From: Branchiostoma floridae
Taxonomy: Eukaryota; Chordata; Leptocardii; Amphioxiformes; Branchiostomatidae
DNA length: 64,000 nt
NCBI RefSeq assembly: GCF_000003815.2
Contig: NC_049979.1
Span: 4,543,293 to 4,607,292 of the forward strand
Direction of reading: 5' to 3'
This document shows, in pieces, positions 21,001-31,394 of this stretch. Each line of letters begins with the position of its first letter. Within the stretch, counting starts at the first letter, position 1. A program made the position numbers and the translations under genes. The notes beneath the pieces were generated by a model. That model was not told the DNA's origin and ran no database searches. It saw only the letters and a program-made list of their open reading frames with translations.

Positions 21001-24000
21001 ACAGTTTAAAAGTGTATTCACAGAAGAAGACACCACAGACATGCCATCTCTTGGGCACCCCTGCACCCCTCCTATGGAACAAATAGAAATTTCTATTTAT
21101 GGTGTAGAGAAAATGCTGCAAGGCCTTAATCCATCCAAAGCATCCGGGCCAGACCAAATACCTCCTTGGTTCCTCAAAATGACAGCCAGTGAAATTGCAC
21201 CTGTTTTAACTAACATTTTCCAACAATCGCTTGACACAGGAGAGATTCCTAAAGACTGGAGAGATGCAAATGTATGCGCCATTTTCAAAAAGGGAGATAG
21301 AGCGGTCCCCAGTAACTACAGACCAGTTTCACTTACCTGTATTTCCTGTAAACTACTTGAACACATTATCCATAGCCATATAATGAAACACTTAGAAGGC
21401 CACAATGTACTAACGGACTACCAGCATGGTTTCAGAGCAAAGCGATCCACAGAAACACAGCTTATTTTAACAGTACACGACATAGCTGGGGCACTGAACA
21501 ACAAAAGACAAGTGGATCTAGCAATTCTTGATTTTACTAAAGCCTTTGACAAAGTCCCACATAGCAGACTGATATCAAAACTAGAGCATTATGGAATTCA
21601 AGGTACCACACTTAATTGGTTAAAGGCTTTCCTAACGAACAGAGAGCAAACTGTAGTGGTAGAAGGGAAGGCCTCAGCTCCAGTTAAAGTAGCGTCTGGA
21701 GTTCCGCAAGGAACTGTCCTGGGACCATTGCTCTTCCTCTTGTACATAAACGACTTGCCAGACCAGCTCGATTCAAGTGTGAGGTTGTTCGCAGATGACT
21801 GCCTGTTATATGTAGAGCTCTCTACAAAGGAAGATTCACTACTTCTCCAGAAAGATCTGAACACCCTGGAAGAGTGGCAAAGGAAATGGCTTATGCAGTT
21901 CAATCCGGATAAATGTTATATCATGCACATAACAAACAAACGAACCCCAAATGTATCCCCCTACCAGTTCTGTGGTCAGACATTAGCAACCACAAAAACC
22001 CACCCATACCTCGGTGTTACATTAACAACTGGACTGAAGTGGGGTGTCCATGTTAACAAAATAACAACCAAGGCTAAACAGACACTGGGAGTAATCAAAC
22101 GCAACTTGTGGGCATGCCCAGCCAGGGTAAAATCACTTGCATACACGTCACTGGTAAGACCAAATCTTGAATATGCTGCAACAGTATGGGATCCGTATAC
22201 AAAGAAAGACAAAGATAAACTGGAAAGGGTACAGAACCAAGCTGCCAGATTCTGTACAAACAACTACAGCAGAGATGCTAGTGTTACCAAAATGAAAACA
22301 GATCTGCAGTGGACATCACTTGAAGACAGGAGGAAAATGTCCAGACTTTGTATGATGTACAAAATGACCAATAAACTGGTGGACGTACCGACTGATAAGT
22401 ATCTAACACCAGCTCAAAAACGAACTAGAAACAGTCATGCTTTCAAGTACCAGAGTTACCAACCTAGGATTGATGTGTTCAAAAATTCCTATTTCCCCAG
22501 AACTATTGTAGAGTGGAATATGTTATCACCAAGCACAGTAGGGGCGTCTTCTCTGGATAGTTTCAGAGAACACTTGCATATAGATGTGCAAAAGTTAGGT
22601 GTGATGAGTCATTCAGTGTAATATAACCAGCTGCTGCCGCGCCGCGTGCCTGCGAAGCTGGTGTGTTACGCCGAAGGGCGGTTATACCGGCTATATAGAT
22701 ACAGATACAGATACAGATACAGATACCTTGTTAGTTGTTACTTACCGGCCCGACCAGATCAGACACATGTGAGACGGTGGTGCCCGAGGCAGCCCCCAGG
22801 TACAGCACCTTGGAGCCGGGCATCATGTGGATCTGGTCAATCCCACCCAGGATGGCCGCCGCCAGCTTTGAGCGGAACGGGTTCCACACACGGTACTCCA
22901 GCTTGTTCTCCCCCTCCTGAAACAACATCAAGTGAGAGGGGGCATGAAAATTACTGTAAATGCAGAAATGTTCGCTGTGGATTAATGTCCGCGAACATTT
23001 TTCTATTATGGTATTAGACTGCAGTCTATGGTGTTACCGCGAAAATAAAACCACAGCGAAAAGTCCCTTTTCCTGCTACCGCGAAATTAAATCCCCGCAA
23101 ACTTAAATGCATTTACAGTAATCTTCAAGCAGATCCTACGATGGCATAAGATACTGTAAATGCAGAAACTTTCATGCTGGCCACTTCACTTCGAACTTAA
23201 AACCGCAAACATTTTTCCATGGCAGTAAAAGACTACAGTACATGGTGCTACTGCGAACTTAATGCTACCACAATAAGTCACTTTTCCCGCTTCTGCGAAA
23301 TTAAATCCAAGCGAACTTAAATGCATTTACAGTAGTACCAAACTAGCCAAGGAGTGTAGTCGGCCGAGAGGTGTACATTTGCCCAGTAGACAAACACTCC
23401 TAGGTCGGCTTCACTCCTCTGACAGCTTTTGATACTATCTTATGCTACCGTAGGATATGCTTGGAGATAACATGAAAATATGGACAGCTTGAAATGATGA
23501 AAATGCATACAAGTTTTCGTTTCATTATAGTTCTTTATAAGTTCAACTAACAGCCAAGACAGTTCTGACTGTATCAATCTGTTTGAGCTCAAATTTTGAT
23601 ATCTTCTTTTATTCCCTTACATTTCCTTATGATCCGCTTCCTCCAGAATGATTAATAGGCACAAACTTCATTCTTCAAAACTATGATCTATGCTTCATTA
23701 CGTGATACAGCACTCCATACACTACCTCCACTGTTATCCTCTTCTCTCCGTACACTGACTCTCCAACCACCATGTTCTTGGTGACAAGGGCATCCTCCTT
23801 CCCCCGTGAAATGAACACTCCTGTATAGCACAGCCAATCACTTGGATGGATTAACAACAAAGCCAAACTCCATTGGAGTAGGTGCAAGGTAATATCATTA
23901 TGAAAGTCTCACCCAACACTTACACCAAAAAGTCTTTTGGAAGGGACGTAAAACGGGGTCCCGTGTTTTAGGAGGTGCCTTGATCACATAAATCAGCCTC

Positions 24001-27000
24001 ATTACTAAAAAAAACTGGGTACCTACTGTCTGCAAATACACCCAATATTTATCTATTTATTCATTTACTATAAATTGTACATACCTGCATGCCTGTGAGG
24101 TTCAACAACCACCTTTCTTCCTGCACCAAAGCCGCCCCTGCCACCACCTGAAGGGATACACACATGCTTATCAAGGAGTAGTGACTGGTTTAGAACAAGT
24201 AGTAATAATATAGCAGTGGGATGTATGATTTTGTTGAGGGATGACAAGCACATGACCCACAATGCTAGCCCCATGCCATGGTGTGATCAGCTATAAAACA
24301 TTCCTCGGCATTGCTCGGCTTTCGGTCGTTTGGCATTTGCATAACTAACTGCATATACAATCTATAAGAAATGTTATTGTTATTGCCTCTACTATAGCTG
24401 TAAACGGATGGATATCAGGCTACCAGTATGGTCTGCAAACAGTATCACTGAAGTGAGGTAAATCGTACAGCTGAGATTATGATTTCTACTAATCCATCTG
24501 ATGTGCCATCACACATCCAATCCTTTGAAAGACAGCTACAAAGTAGAGCAAAGTTATTGTCTTGACTATAGGGCTTGCTATAGGGTGCAATGTTGTAAGT
24601 AAAAGCTACAGTGAAGAGTATGTTCTCAGGACTTTGTGATGAAGTTGACAAACTATTTATATGATGGAGTACAATGTGTATGCATGCGTGTTGAGGTTGT
24701 GGTGATAACTCAAATGTATCTATTTAGGTTCAAACATCAGTCCTGGTCATGTGGCTCTTTTGGGGGATTCAAGACACCACAGACAGGAATTAGCCCGGCA
24801 GGCCAGGGATTGCATTTGGAAGTGATGCATCAGTTCAACTGTCACACTGACAATTGTGTTGTTCAAAGACTACAGTGATAGCCTGGGTACCATTTGGGTA
24901 GTAGTTCACTCCTATGTTGGCTCCTGCTACCCGGCTGGAGAACTGTACATTCAAACCTTTTGGTGGTGATATCAGTTGATGAGCGAATTAAGGAACAGGT
25001 TCTAGACCGCTTGTTCGATGACAACAGGGCTCCCACAAGCAGACAGAGGTGTTGGAACGCCTGTTCAAGCAAGCGCTTGAACCCATTCCTTAATTCGCTG
25101 ATTCATAGGGACCAATCAGTGCCCTCTTCCAAAATGTGGACGATTCCAGACGTTAGGTTTAAAGGATCCCTGACGGAACAGCAGAGAAATGACTGTATAT
25201 AGTGCATAATAAAAGTCGGAGCGAGAAGCGACTGTATATGGTGAATAATAAACACCGGAGTGAACTACTATCCGGATGGTACCCAGGCTACTACAGTGAA
25301 GGATGCAGACATATTTACCTCTGCCACCACGGAATCCGCCACGGCCTCCGCCACGGCCTCCACCCCGACCTCCTCTAAAACCACCTGCAGACAAATTTCA
25401 CAAAAGTGTCACACAGGGATTGACATCATTAGCCAGTTATGTAGGCCTTCTATCAATATATGTACATGTACTAAACACACCAAGTTCATTCTCCCCGGAG
25501 AGGAGACTTTCTTAATTTTCTCGACATCTCGTAATGTGTACAAAAGTGTGCTAATGATGACTGTGCAGGAAAAACTGTATTTAACTATGACTGTCTGTAG
25601 TACATAATAAGCATCATTGATTCACTACCAAGTTGCAAAACAGGCTACATTGTCTACATCTAGTAGTAGATCATGGAGAGGAAACATTCAACAAATCAGC
25701 ACTGAATCATACCAGGACAAAAATGGGCAGAATAAAATTTGGAAAATGCATGACTTAAAAAATAATATTTTTTGTACATTATTTCAACTGATTTTTGTCT
25801 ATTTACCTCGGCCTCCACGATCACCAAATCCTCCTCTTCCACCTGCAACATCAAACAGGCGAGAACTTAACGATCTATACAACATACAACATGAGAGGTG
25901 CTCCCAATAGTTCCTTTTTATCCTCAGTCATCATTTCTGACACCACTCTTTCCTTCCAATAGTTCTTTTTTTATCATGAAAGTACAACACTGTAGTCTTA
26001 GCTCTAAACCGTAATAATCATTAGGGTTTCAATATTTCATTGAGACTGAGAGAAAATACAACCACAAAAAAGCTCATGTAATACCACACACAAGGATTCC
26101 TAGTGTGTGGTAACGGGAGGGGGCCATACTTCGACAGGGGTCCAAAGTTCGACAGGTTTTAAAAATCATTGTTGCGGAGAAATGCATAGATGCCTGCACA
26201 TGAGAAGTACACTAGCTGTAAATAAACCTTGTTGTAAATAAGTACAAAGGCGGGGTATGTGTCGAAGTCAGCAAGTCCCACAGATAACGATTGAAAAACT
26301 TGCACAAGTTTGACGCCTTCCGTGCAAGTTGACGCGCGAATGTATCGAGACCATGGCCCTGGAAACTCTTGAATTATTCTTCGCAAAATACGACATGTGA
26401 AAAAATATCACCACACATAGAAATGATGTTTATTAGCCTTCCGAAAAATAATACCTGTGTTCTGTTCTGCCTTTAACTGGCTTGGATAAACGGAGCTAAA
26501 ATGATGCCACAATGTTCACCTAGTCGGGGCCCCGCCATTTTACTATCACGCACGCAGGCGGGCGAGCGATGCTCAACACGTTGAACTCAGTCAACCCGTC
26601 CGTAAAGCGACAAACATTCAAGAAAAATCGATCTCTACCGACTAAAAAATCCTGTAGCCGTTGCTGCTGCCAAAAGACAGGATGAAATGGCAATCAAGGA
26701 AGCCGAAAAGCGAAAATGCCGTCACAGTCCAAACGTAACAATGCGCTGCCGTTTTGCGGCAAGTTGGTCTCACCGTGAGAGGTAAACGTTTTAACACACC
26801 GTATTTGAATAAGTCGCGTAATACAAAACATGACCCATATTTGGTACAAAAAAAATATAATGAAGACTTTTAGTGCTATTCTATTTGCATAAGTTGTTTA
26901 AAAATGCACGGCGATGGTCTGGTTGTTACTATGTCGGAGTTTGGACCCCTTTTTTGTGTTGGAACGTTCTGCTAGGACGCAAGCCGAAAACCTGCTGTAA

Positions 27001-28889
27001 GTTTCGTGCGCTGTCAAAGTACAGTGCGGAACGCTACTGTTAAATGAAATATATATCTGTACAGCTTCAATAACAGTTATATGGATGCATACAAGATCTT
27101 AACTTGTTTTTGATGAGTTCACTGTAAAATGTACATTGACAAAAGCCATGCGCATCCACTTAGAACGGGTGTCGAAGTATGGCCCCCTCCCGTTAATATC
27201 TGAGCTGAAGTTTTGCTCATGAATTTTGAAATTGTACTGAAGAAAACTTTAACAAAACTTCAGCCACCAACTTCACAGATCAAGCTGTTCTTGTTTCCAC
27301 ACCTACCAGCAGTGTTGTAGCTGGCCTGAATTTTTTCCTGTTCCCTGGATTTTGAATGGAAATCCTTTCTAAGGTGCCATGATTCTAGGGGGTCCAGGGG
27401 CGTGCTCCCGGAAAAATTTTGAAATCTAGCACCTTGAAGAGTTGAAAGGCCATTTCGTTTATTTTGAGGGGCAAATTTAGCCAGTAGACTCAGTTTCACA
27501 CACTCACTATATGGTCTAACGTCTTGGTTGGTTTAATCAATATCTTTACATGCCAATTTTTTTCCAGCACAGAGGATAGAATGGACAAAATTTTTGTCCG
27601 TCCCCAACAGCAAAATTCCGTCAAAGGACGGATGCTGGCTACAACCCTGCCTACCAGTGTCTTCTTTCATAAAAGAAAATTGAACTGACCTCTGAAACCA
27701 CCACCACCACCACGTGGTGAAAATCCTGCAAGTAAACAAAACAGTAGGTTCGGTAAGTGAGAATCGAAGAAAAGTCTGCTTTTACTGTCCATGACGGCAA
27801 CATCTTCCCAAAAGCAAGAAGCTTGTGTACCACTCTCTTAGCTTCATAATAACACTTGTTGAGACATGGTGTATTAGAAAAATGCAATACTGAAGTTATT
27901 GAACACTTACCACCACCTCTGCCACCCCCACGTGGCGAGAAACCTGATGGAGACGAAAAGCAGAAGACAAAACAAAGGATTCAAACTAACAGACCAAAGA
28001 GAATATTACAGCTGTAACAGGCAAAAATAGTTCTTCCAAAGCTTAAAAACAGCGCACCAAAACAGATTTGTCAACTTGTATTGAAGTACATGGATCGGAT
28101 CATCCTATATGTTTACTTTTTGTTAAATTGTCAGGAATATAGACTGTATAGGTGTTTATAATATTCATTTCATTTGAAATCTTTGAAGAAAAAAGCCACA
28201 TATATCCTGTTACAAACTTGTACACCTAGCCGGTGCGACGTTGGTTTCTATCAGACAGTTTTCTCCAGAGTCGCACCGGCTATTGTAATTTGTACACCTA
28301 TTGTATCATGCCTAACGGAATGATTTTCTCTATGTATCTAAACGAAATGAGAAAATGTTGCACTCTTACCTCTACCACCTCCGCGCGGTGAGAAACCTGA
28401 GAGTGGAAAACAACAGAAGGAATCAACATAGGGGCTTATCCAAGTTACAGCCCTTAAAACTACTGTAATTTCTTTTCTACAAGTACAAAGTTTGGCAGAG
28501 AGAGGCCTGACACCCTTTTGGTGTTTAAATTGAAAAGTTCTAAACGTGGCTGGACTGAAACTTTATCTCTCTTGGTCTTGTATGATGGGCAGAATAGGAC
28601 AAAGTACCATCAAAACTTATCAAAGATATCATAATAGCTGTTCGAAATTATAGAATTAGTTTTGAAGAATGTTTTGTGCCACCAGTGGTGTTTGGCTTTC
28701 CTGCGGCGTGGTGCGCGCACGTGTTTGAGATGCCCCCCTCCCACCCATGCTGTGGTCATATGCTCTTCCAGTACATGTCTACATCTCCCAAATCAAGTAA
28801 ACTTACTCCACAGCCATACATACAAATCCTCGTGTGTTTACAACATTCGTAGGACCTAATAAAATGGAAAATATACCTGGTCTTCCCAT
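15018..28889 (-). CDS. FBL: Fibrillarin, rRNA 2'-O-methyltransferase (complete)
   Basis: Catalytic subunit of box C/D snoRNPs: methylates rRNA 2'-hydroxyls in the nucleolus, and histone H2A glutamine in some eukaryotes. Coding exons on the minus strand, 5' to 3': 28889-28877, 28396-28370, 27943-27911, 27725-27690, 25842-25807, 25384-25319, 24147-24085, 23820-23726, 22916-22746, 17855-17723, 17323-17211, 15619-15474, 15033-15018. They total 948 nt, 315 aa (human 321). Residues 1-85 form the Gly/Arg-rich GAR domain, starting MGRPGFSPRGG. The methyltransferase domain follows, with [12 protein letters not shown] near 162-173, [20 protein letters not shown] near 213 and FADVAQPDQ near 231. It ends GVYRPSKK. 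The GAR part is split into tiny phase-1 exons of 27-66 nt. The large introns hold many transposons. Confidence 0.97.
15120..15390 (+). mobile_element. LINE 3' remnant in the last FBL intron
   Basis: Plus-strand frames read [12 protein letters not shown], then after a frame break [17 protein letters not shown] and a stop. This is the usual C-terminal pattern of CR1/L2-type LINE ORF2 proteins. The upstream part is too decayed to read. Confidence 0.6.
15950..16556. repeat. Tandem array carrying copies of an FBL acceptor and exon start
   Basis: About 3.5 units with a period near 175 bp, recognised by TATTGTCACA at about 15950, 16128, 16297 and 16473. Three units (near 16024, 16200, 16372) hold the complement of the sequence at the real acceptor, exon bases 15597-15619, plus adjoining intron 'GGAAACAGAACATTACAGAA'. 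So each of these units carries on the minus strand a decoy 3' splice site followed by the first 20-23 bases of the exon. It lies in the intron just upstream of that exon. Confidence 0.85.
16558..17108. mobile_element. MITE with TTAA target sites
   Basis: Inverted ends AGGCGCCCTGAGCAGTTTTT / AAAACTGCTCTGGGCGCCT are bounded by TTAA at 16554-16557 and 17109-17112. TTAA duplication points to the piggyBac or Kolobok superfamily. No transposase frame. It directly abuts the tandem array in the same FBL intron. Confidence 0.8.
17928..18125. mobile_element. MITE family B (CTGTAAATG ends)
   Basis: Starts CTGTAAATGAAGAAATG after TA and ends AAATGCATTTACGG. The interior 'TTATGTTCACGGTTTTCGCG' and 'AAACTTAAAACCACC' matches the copies at 22954, 23154, 55528 and 59178. 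Right tip is mutated. FBL intron. Confidence 0.75.
18193..18378. mobile_element. hAT-type MITE with perfect 8-bp duplication
   Basis: Ends CAGGGCCGTGGCCAGCACCC / GCTGGCTACAACCCTT. Perfect 8-bp flanks GACTATAC at 18185-18192 and 18379-18386. Related by its ends to the element at 27310-27649. FBL intron, next to the LINE. Confidence 0.85.
19220..19319. other. Assembly gap (100 N)
   Basis: One hundred N, a conventional size for a gap of unknown length. It cuts the LINE endonuclease domain. Confidence 0.99.
19320..20049. repeat. Foreign repeat segment inside the LINE
   Basis: Not LINE sequence. Similar phrases recur within it: 'AAATCCTAATTTAT.CCTTTATT' at about 19480 and 19970, and 'CTGGTACATTTC.TAGCAAGT'-like strings at about 19365, 19545 and 20030. 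Other parts match the dynein intron repeat at 7130-7400. Either an insertion into the LINE or a misjoin at the gap. Confidence 0.6.
22954..23118. mobile_element. MITE family B copy in the terminal TA of a family A element
   Basis: Starts CTGTAAATGCAGAAATG and ends TTAAATGCATTTACAG, 165 bp, flanked by TA at 22952-22953 and 23119-23120. TA duplication and CTG/CAG tips suggest a Tc1/mariner-type source. Interior 'TTTTCTATTATGG' and 'AAAACCACAGCGAA' shared with other copies. Confidence 0.9.
23154..23332. mobile_element. MITE family B copy inside a family A element
   Basis: Starts CTGTAAATGCAGAAACTTTC and ends TTAAATGCATTTACAG, 179 bp, flanked by TA at 23152-23153 and 23333-23334. The interrupted host motif ATAAGATA|GTACCAAAC is intact in the copy at 57929. 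Confidence 0.9.
23930..24010 (+). mobile_element. SINE fragment
   Basis: 'GGAAGGGACGTAAAACGGGG' and 'TCCCGTG' match the middle of the SINE at 3640-3880. Both ends are missing or decayed. FBL intron. Confidence 0.45.
24879..25290. mobile_element. MITE family C (TAGCCTGGGTACC ends), 9-bp duplication
   Basis: Ends TAGCCTGGGTACCAT / ATGGTACCCAGGCTA, 412 bp. Perfect 9-bp flanks CTACAGTGA at 24870-24878 and 25291-25299. The interior matches 30585-30986 over most of its length (for example 'ATTCAAACC.TTTGGTGGT'). The right end is only 28 bp from the FBL mini-exon at 25319-25384. Confidence 0.9.
26113..27193. mobile_element. 1.1-kb non-autonomous element with 24-bp inverted ends and TA sites
   Basis: Ends ACGGGAGGGGGCCATACTTC / GAAGTATGGCCCCCTCCCGT (24 bp matched in all), flanked by TA at 26111-26112 and 27194-27195. 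A subterminal 'GGGGTCCAAA' also recurs inverted inside (about 26946). No transposase-like frame. FBL intron. Confidence 0.85.
27310..27649. mobile_element. hAT-type MITE with perfect 8-bp duplication
   Basis: Ends CAGTGTTGTAGCTGGCC / GCTGGCTACAACCCTG. Perfect 8-bp flanks CCTACCAG at 27302-27309 and 27650-27657. The right end is 40 bp from the FBL mini-exon at 27690-27725. Confidence 0.85.
28227..28282. repeat. Perfect hairpin in an FBL intron
   Basis: TAGCCGGTGCGAC and its exact complement GTCGCACCGGCTA are separated by 30 bases. TGTACACC flanks the left arm (28219-28226) and recurs at about 28292. Possibly a very small fold-back element; no box C/D motifs that would make it a snoRNA. Confidence 0.6.
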
Positions 28890-31394
28890 GGTTTTGTTGA
28901 AGGTTTGTCTCGAGCTCGGCCAAACTTCGCATCCAGCGGGTCAGCCAAACAAGCCAATCACGCATGCGTAATAGATAGTCATTTTAATGCACCTTTTTTT
29001 TCTGCAAAAATAATTCAAATAAAATGTTAGAACACATTACTGAACAGCTATCAAGAATTAAACTCTTTTTTTGCTCATCGAAAGATCGGGAAACACAGAT
29101 TTCGCCACCCCGCAACGTTACGTCTTCCTAATTAGCATAATTTATGATTTCCCCATATTTTCAGGCAGCAGCCATATTGGACGTTGGAGGTGAGTATTTC
29201 CATTGACTGAATCTATCGTCGTGTTTGATAATCTGACGTCCAGGTGACATGCGGTATACCTTTATATGTGGTACGATAATCGCTTGTTCTCATGGGGGTC
29301 ATATTTATGCGCTCACGTGTAATTTTGGTGTGAATATGAAGGGATTTTATGACGATACATCACGTCATCCGATACTGTTCCGCTTTTCCAGTCTCACACT
29401 TTCAGGCGAATGCGTCTTTTATGTCGTCACGTTTTCGTGCGGAGGTTTGCCCAGAAACAGGGGCATTCAGTTGGGGCCATGTCTTGTCAAATTCCTTGGA
29501 CTGTCAAGTGCTGGTACCAAATATTGACACATTTCTGTCTAGTCTCTACCGTGACTTCCTTCCATATATTTTGTTATATTACAAATATATGATAACATAG
29601 CTCGAAGAGCTATAACTAACCTCAAAGAGATGTAATTTGAATTTTCTAATTTCTGAGGGGGGGGGGGGGGCAGGCTGTCCTAAAGTGTGTCTCTGGGTTT
29701 GGTTAATTTGTTATCATTTTAATATGACACCGTACTTTTTACAGTCACCAACTGAGGTAAGGTGGTTTCAAAATAATTCTATTGTTGTAAATGCAGGTGG
29801 TCAGGTGTGTTTGACTAAAACCAGTCATGTCCTAACCTTCAGAAATTGTTTTCATCGCCAGAAATGTGCTCATCTGGAAGCAGAATTAACCATGACATAC
29901 AAACCCAAATCTTCAATGTTGGGAACTATTCGGACTTATCTTGTGTCTGGGTTATGTGCACTTTTGCAATGGTTATTTTTACTTATGTCGATTTGGGAGA
30001 CCAATTTCTAACTGTGAGACAGTGACACATAATTTTCTAATGGCATGTAGCATGACAACAAGCAGTTGAAGTCAACTGGGGTAACCTGGTCATTCTATTG
30101 TGGGTTGAGTGGGCAGTCTTAAGTTCAGGGCAGCAGGAGCTCCGCTCAGCTTTTGTAGAAACTGTGGCACTGTGGTTATAGTTTCATGTAGAGCTGTCCA
30201 TGATATCACTACGCCAGCAGTGTAAAACTGCTACTTGGCCCCCTAGTTTATGTGGGCAGTGGAGGGCTCCTTCTGCCCAGAGCGTCTGCCCAATCTACAT
30301 GAATAGGGCGGATACCAAATTACCGTCAGGGTTCACAATTGTAGATAAAGTACTGTTGTTCGTGAAGACAGAGGAATAGTCATACCAATTAACAGTTGGC
30401 AAAGGAAAGGAATCATTACCCATGCGCTTCAGGAAACTGTAGTAGAACTTGATGGTAAGGTTCAGTATTATGAATATTGTCTGAAGTCTGCAGACTTCAG
30501 ATTCAAAATTCCATCAATCTATGCAAGGATAGGCTTTTTATGAAGAAGAACATCAGAAATTTTGTATACCTTAGCAATGATAGTTAGCCTGGGTACCATC
30601 CGGACAGTAGTTCGCTCCTATGTTCGCTTCTGCTACCCGTTTGAGGACGTGCACATTCAAACCGTTTGGTGGTAAAATCAGTTAATGAGTGAATCAAGGA
30701 ACGAGTTCTAGAGCGATTGTTCAATAACAACAGGCCAACGCCCACATGCGCAGGGGGATGGAGAGATTTTCCGGTGTTGGAACACCTGTTCAAATGAGTG
30801 TAGGAACAAATCAACGCCTGCATCCAAAATTTGGATGATTCCAGACATTATCGTGGTCCGGGATCCCAGACGGAACAGCAGAGAAGCGATATATATAGTG
30901 TATAATAAATGTCAGAGCTGGAAGCAACTGTATATGGTAAATAATGAATGCCAGTGCGAATTACTTTCCGGATGGTACCCAGGCTAAGTGATAGTACCAT
31001 GACCCAAACAACTGATCTCATCATCCTGTGTTTTTTCTTCCTGCAGGTGGTAAAATTTCCTTCCAACACGGATAGATGGTGAACCTGATCTGCCTTGGAA
31101 TTCCTGATGTGATATGATATTCAAGTTGAGGATAAATAGTTAACTCATGAGTCTATTTTAAAGACTTGGACCACAGATTTTGATAAAGACAGATTTTTTG
31201 TATCATTATTATATTCAAATATTATATTTGCAATTTTTGAGATTGCAGCAAAGTTGAGCACAAAGACTCACATGAGATAGAGACTCATAAATCAAAAGAC
31301 TGTTAGACTTTGTGTTCCCAGGAAGGAACATATGCCACAATCTTTTTAAAAAATCCAACTGGGCCTTAGTGGACACAACTTCTACTTTGAAAGT
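28890..31394. promoter_or_regulatory. Divergent FBL/DDX6 promoter region and DDX6 5' flank
   Basis: FBL (minus) and DDX6 (plus) start head-to-head here. A run near 29140-29190 contains 'GCAGCCATATTGGACG' followed by GGAG|GTGAGT at 29190, a plausible non-coding first exon and donor for DDX6. Candidate acceptors before the coding exon are TTCCTGCAG near 31046 and GATTGCAG at 31248. This is inference from splice consensus only. The part at 29200-30580 has a G run at 29656-29670 and no recognisable gene. Confidence 0.4.
30585..30986. mobile_element. MITE family C, 9-bp duplication
   Basis: Ends TAGCCTGGGTACCATCCGGA / TCCGGATGGTACCCAGGCTA, 402 bp. Flanks AATGATAGT (30576-30584) and AGTGATAGT (30987-30995) match at 8 of 9. 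Closely related to 24879-25290. It lies between the FBL/DDX6 promoter and the first DDX6 coding exon. Confidence 0.9.

Larger units (their letters stand above)
18440..22621 (+). pseudogene. LINE ORF: 2A-like motif, PHD finger, endonuclease, reverse transcriptase (interrupted)
   Basis: Two open parts in the same frame number: 18440-19219 and 20051-22621. Residues 36-44 read GDVEVNPGP, a 2A-like ribosome-skipping motif. Residues about 50-105 form a PHD-type zinc finger (CGSC, CCDDC, WYHKDC, ICCDC). The endonuclease starts [12 protein letters not shown] and continues with GTESWLNE, then after the break [20 protein letters not shown] and ISDHDMV. The RT shows [54 protein letters not shown] and the catalytic FADDCLLY. 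The C-terminus has [14 protein letters not shown]. About 50 bases (19168-19219 and 20051-20102) are duplicated on both sides of the break. The RT half has no stop, so the element is young. Autonomous function is unlikely as assembled. Confidence 0.85.
18387..22727 (+). mobile_element. CR1-like non-LTR retrotransposon, nearly full length, interrupted
   Basis: LINE on the strand opposite to FBL, inside an FBL intron. It encodes an N-terminal PHD finger, an APE-type endonuclease and a reverse transcriptase, and ends in a short (AGATAC)n tail (about 22696-22726). The 3' tail stops about 20 bp before the donor-side edge of the FBL exon 22746-22916. The 5' boundary is approximate. The endonuclease region is broken by an N gap and a foreign segment (19220-20049). 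Confidence 0.85.
22952..23470. mobile_element. MITE family A copy split by two family B insertions
   Basis: Family A pieces are 22952-22953, 23121-23153 and 23335-23470, 171 bp in all, close to the 172 bp of the copy at 57929-58100. The composite is bounded by perfect 9-bp duplications CATGAAAAT at 22943-22951 and 23471-23479. Both inserts occupy TA sites. FBL intron. Confidence 0.9.

Noticed and set aside
28227-28282. Candidate intronic snoRNA in FBL
   Set aside because: A perfect 13-bp hairpin without box C/D or H/ACA motifs.
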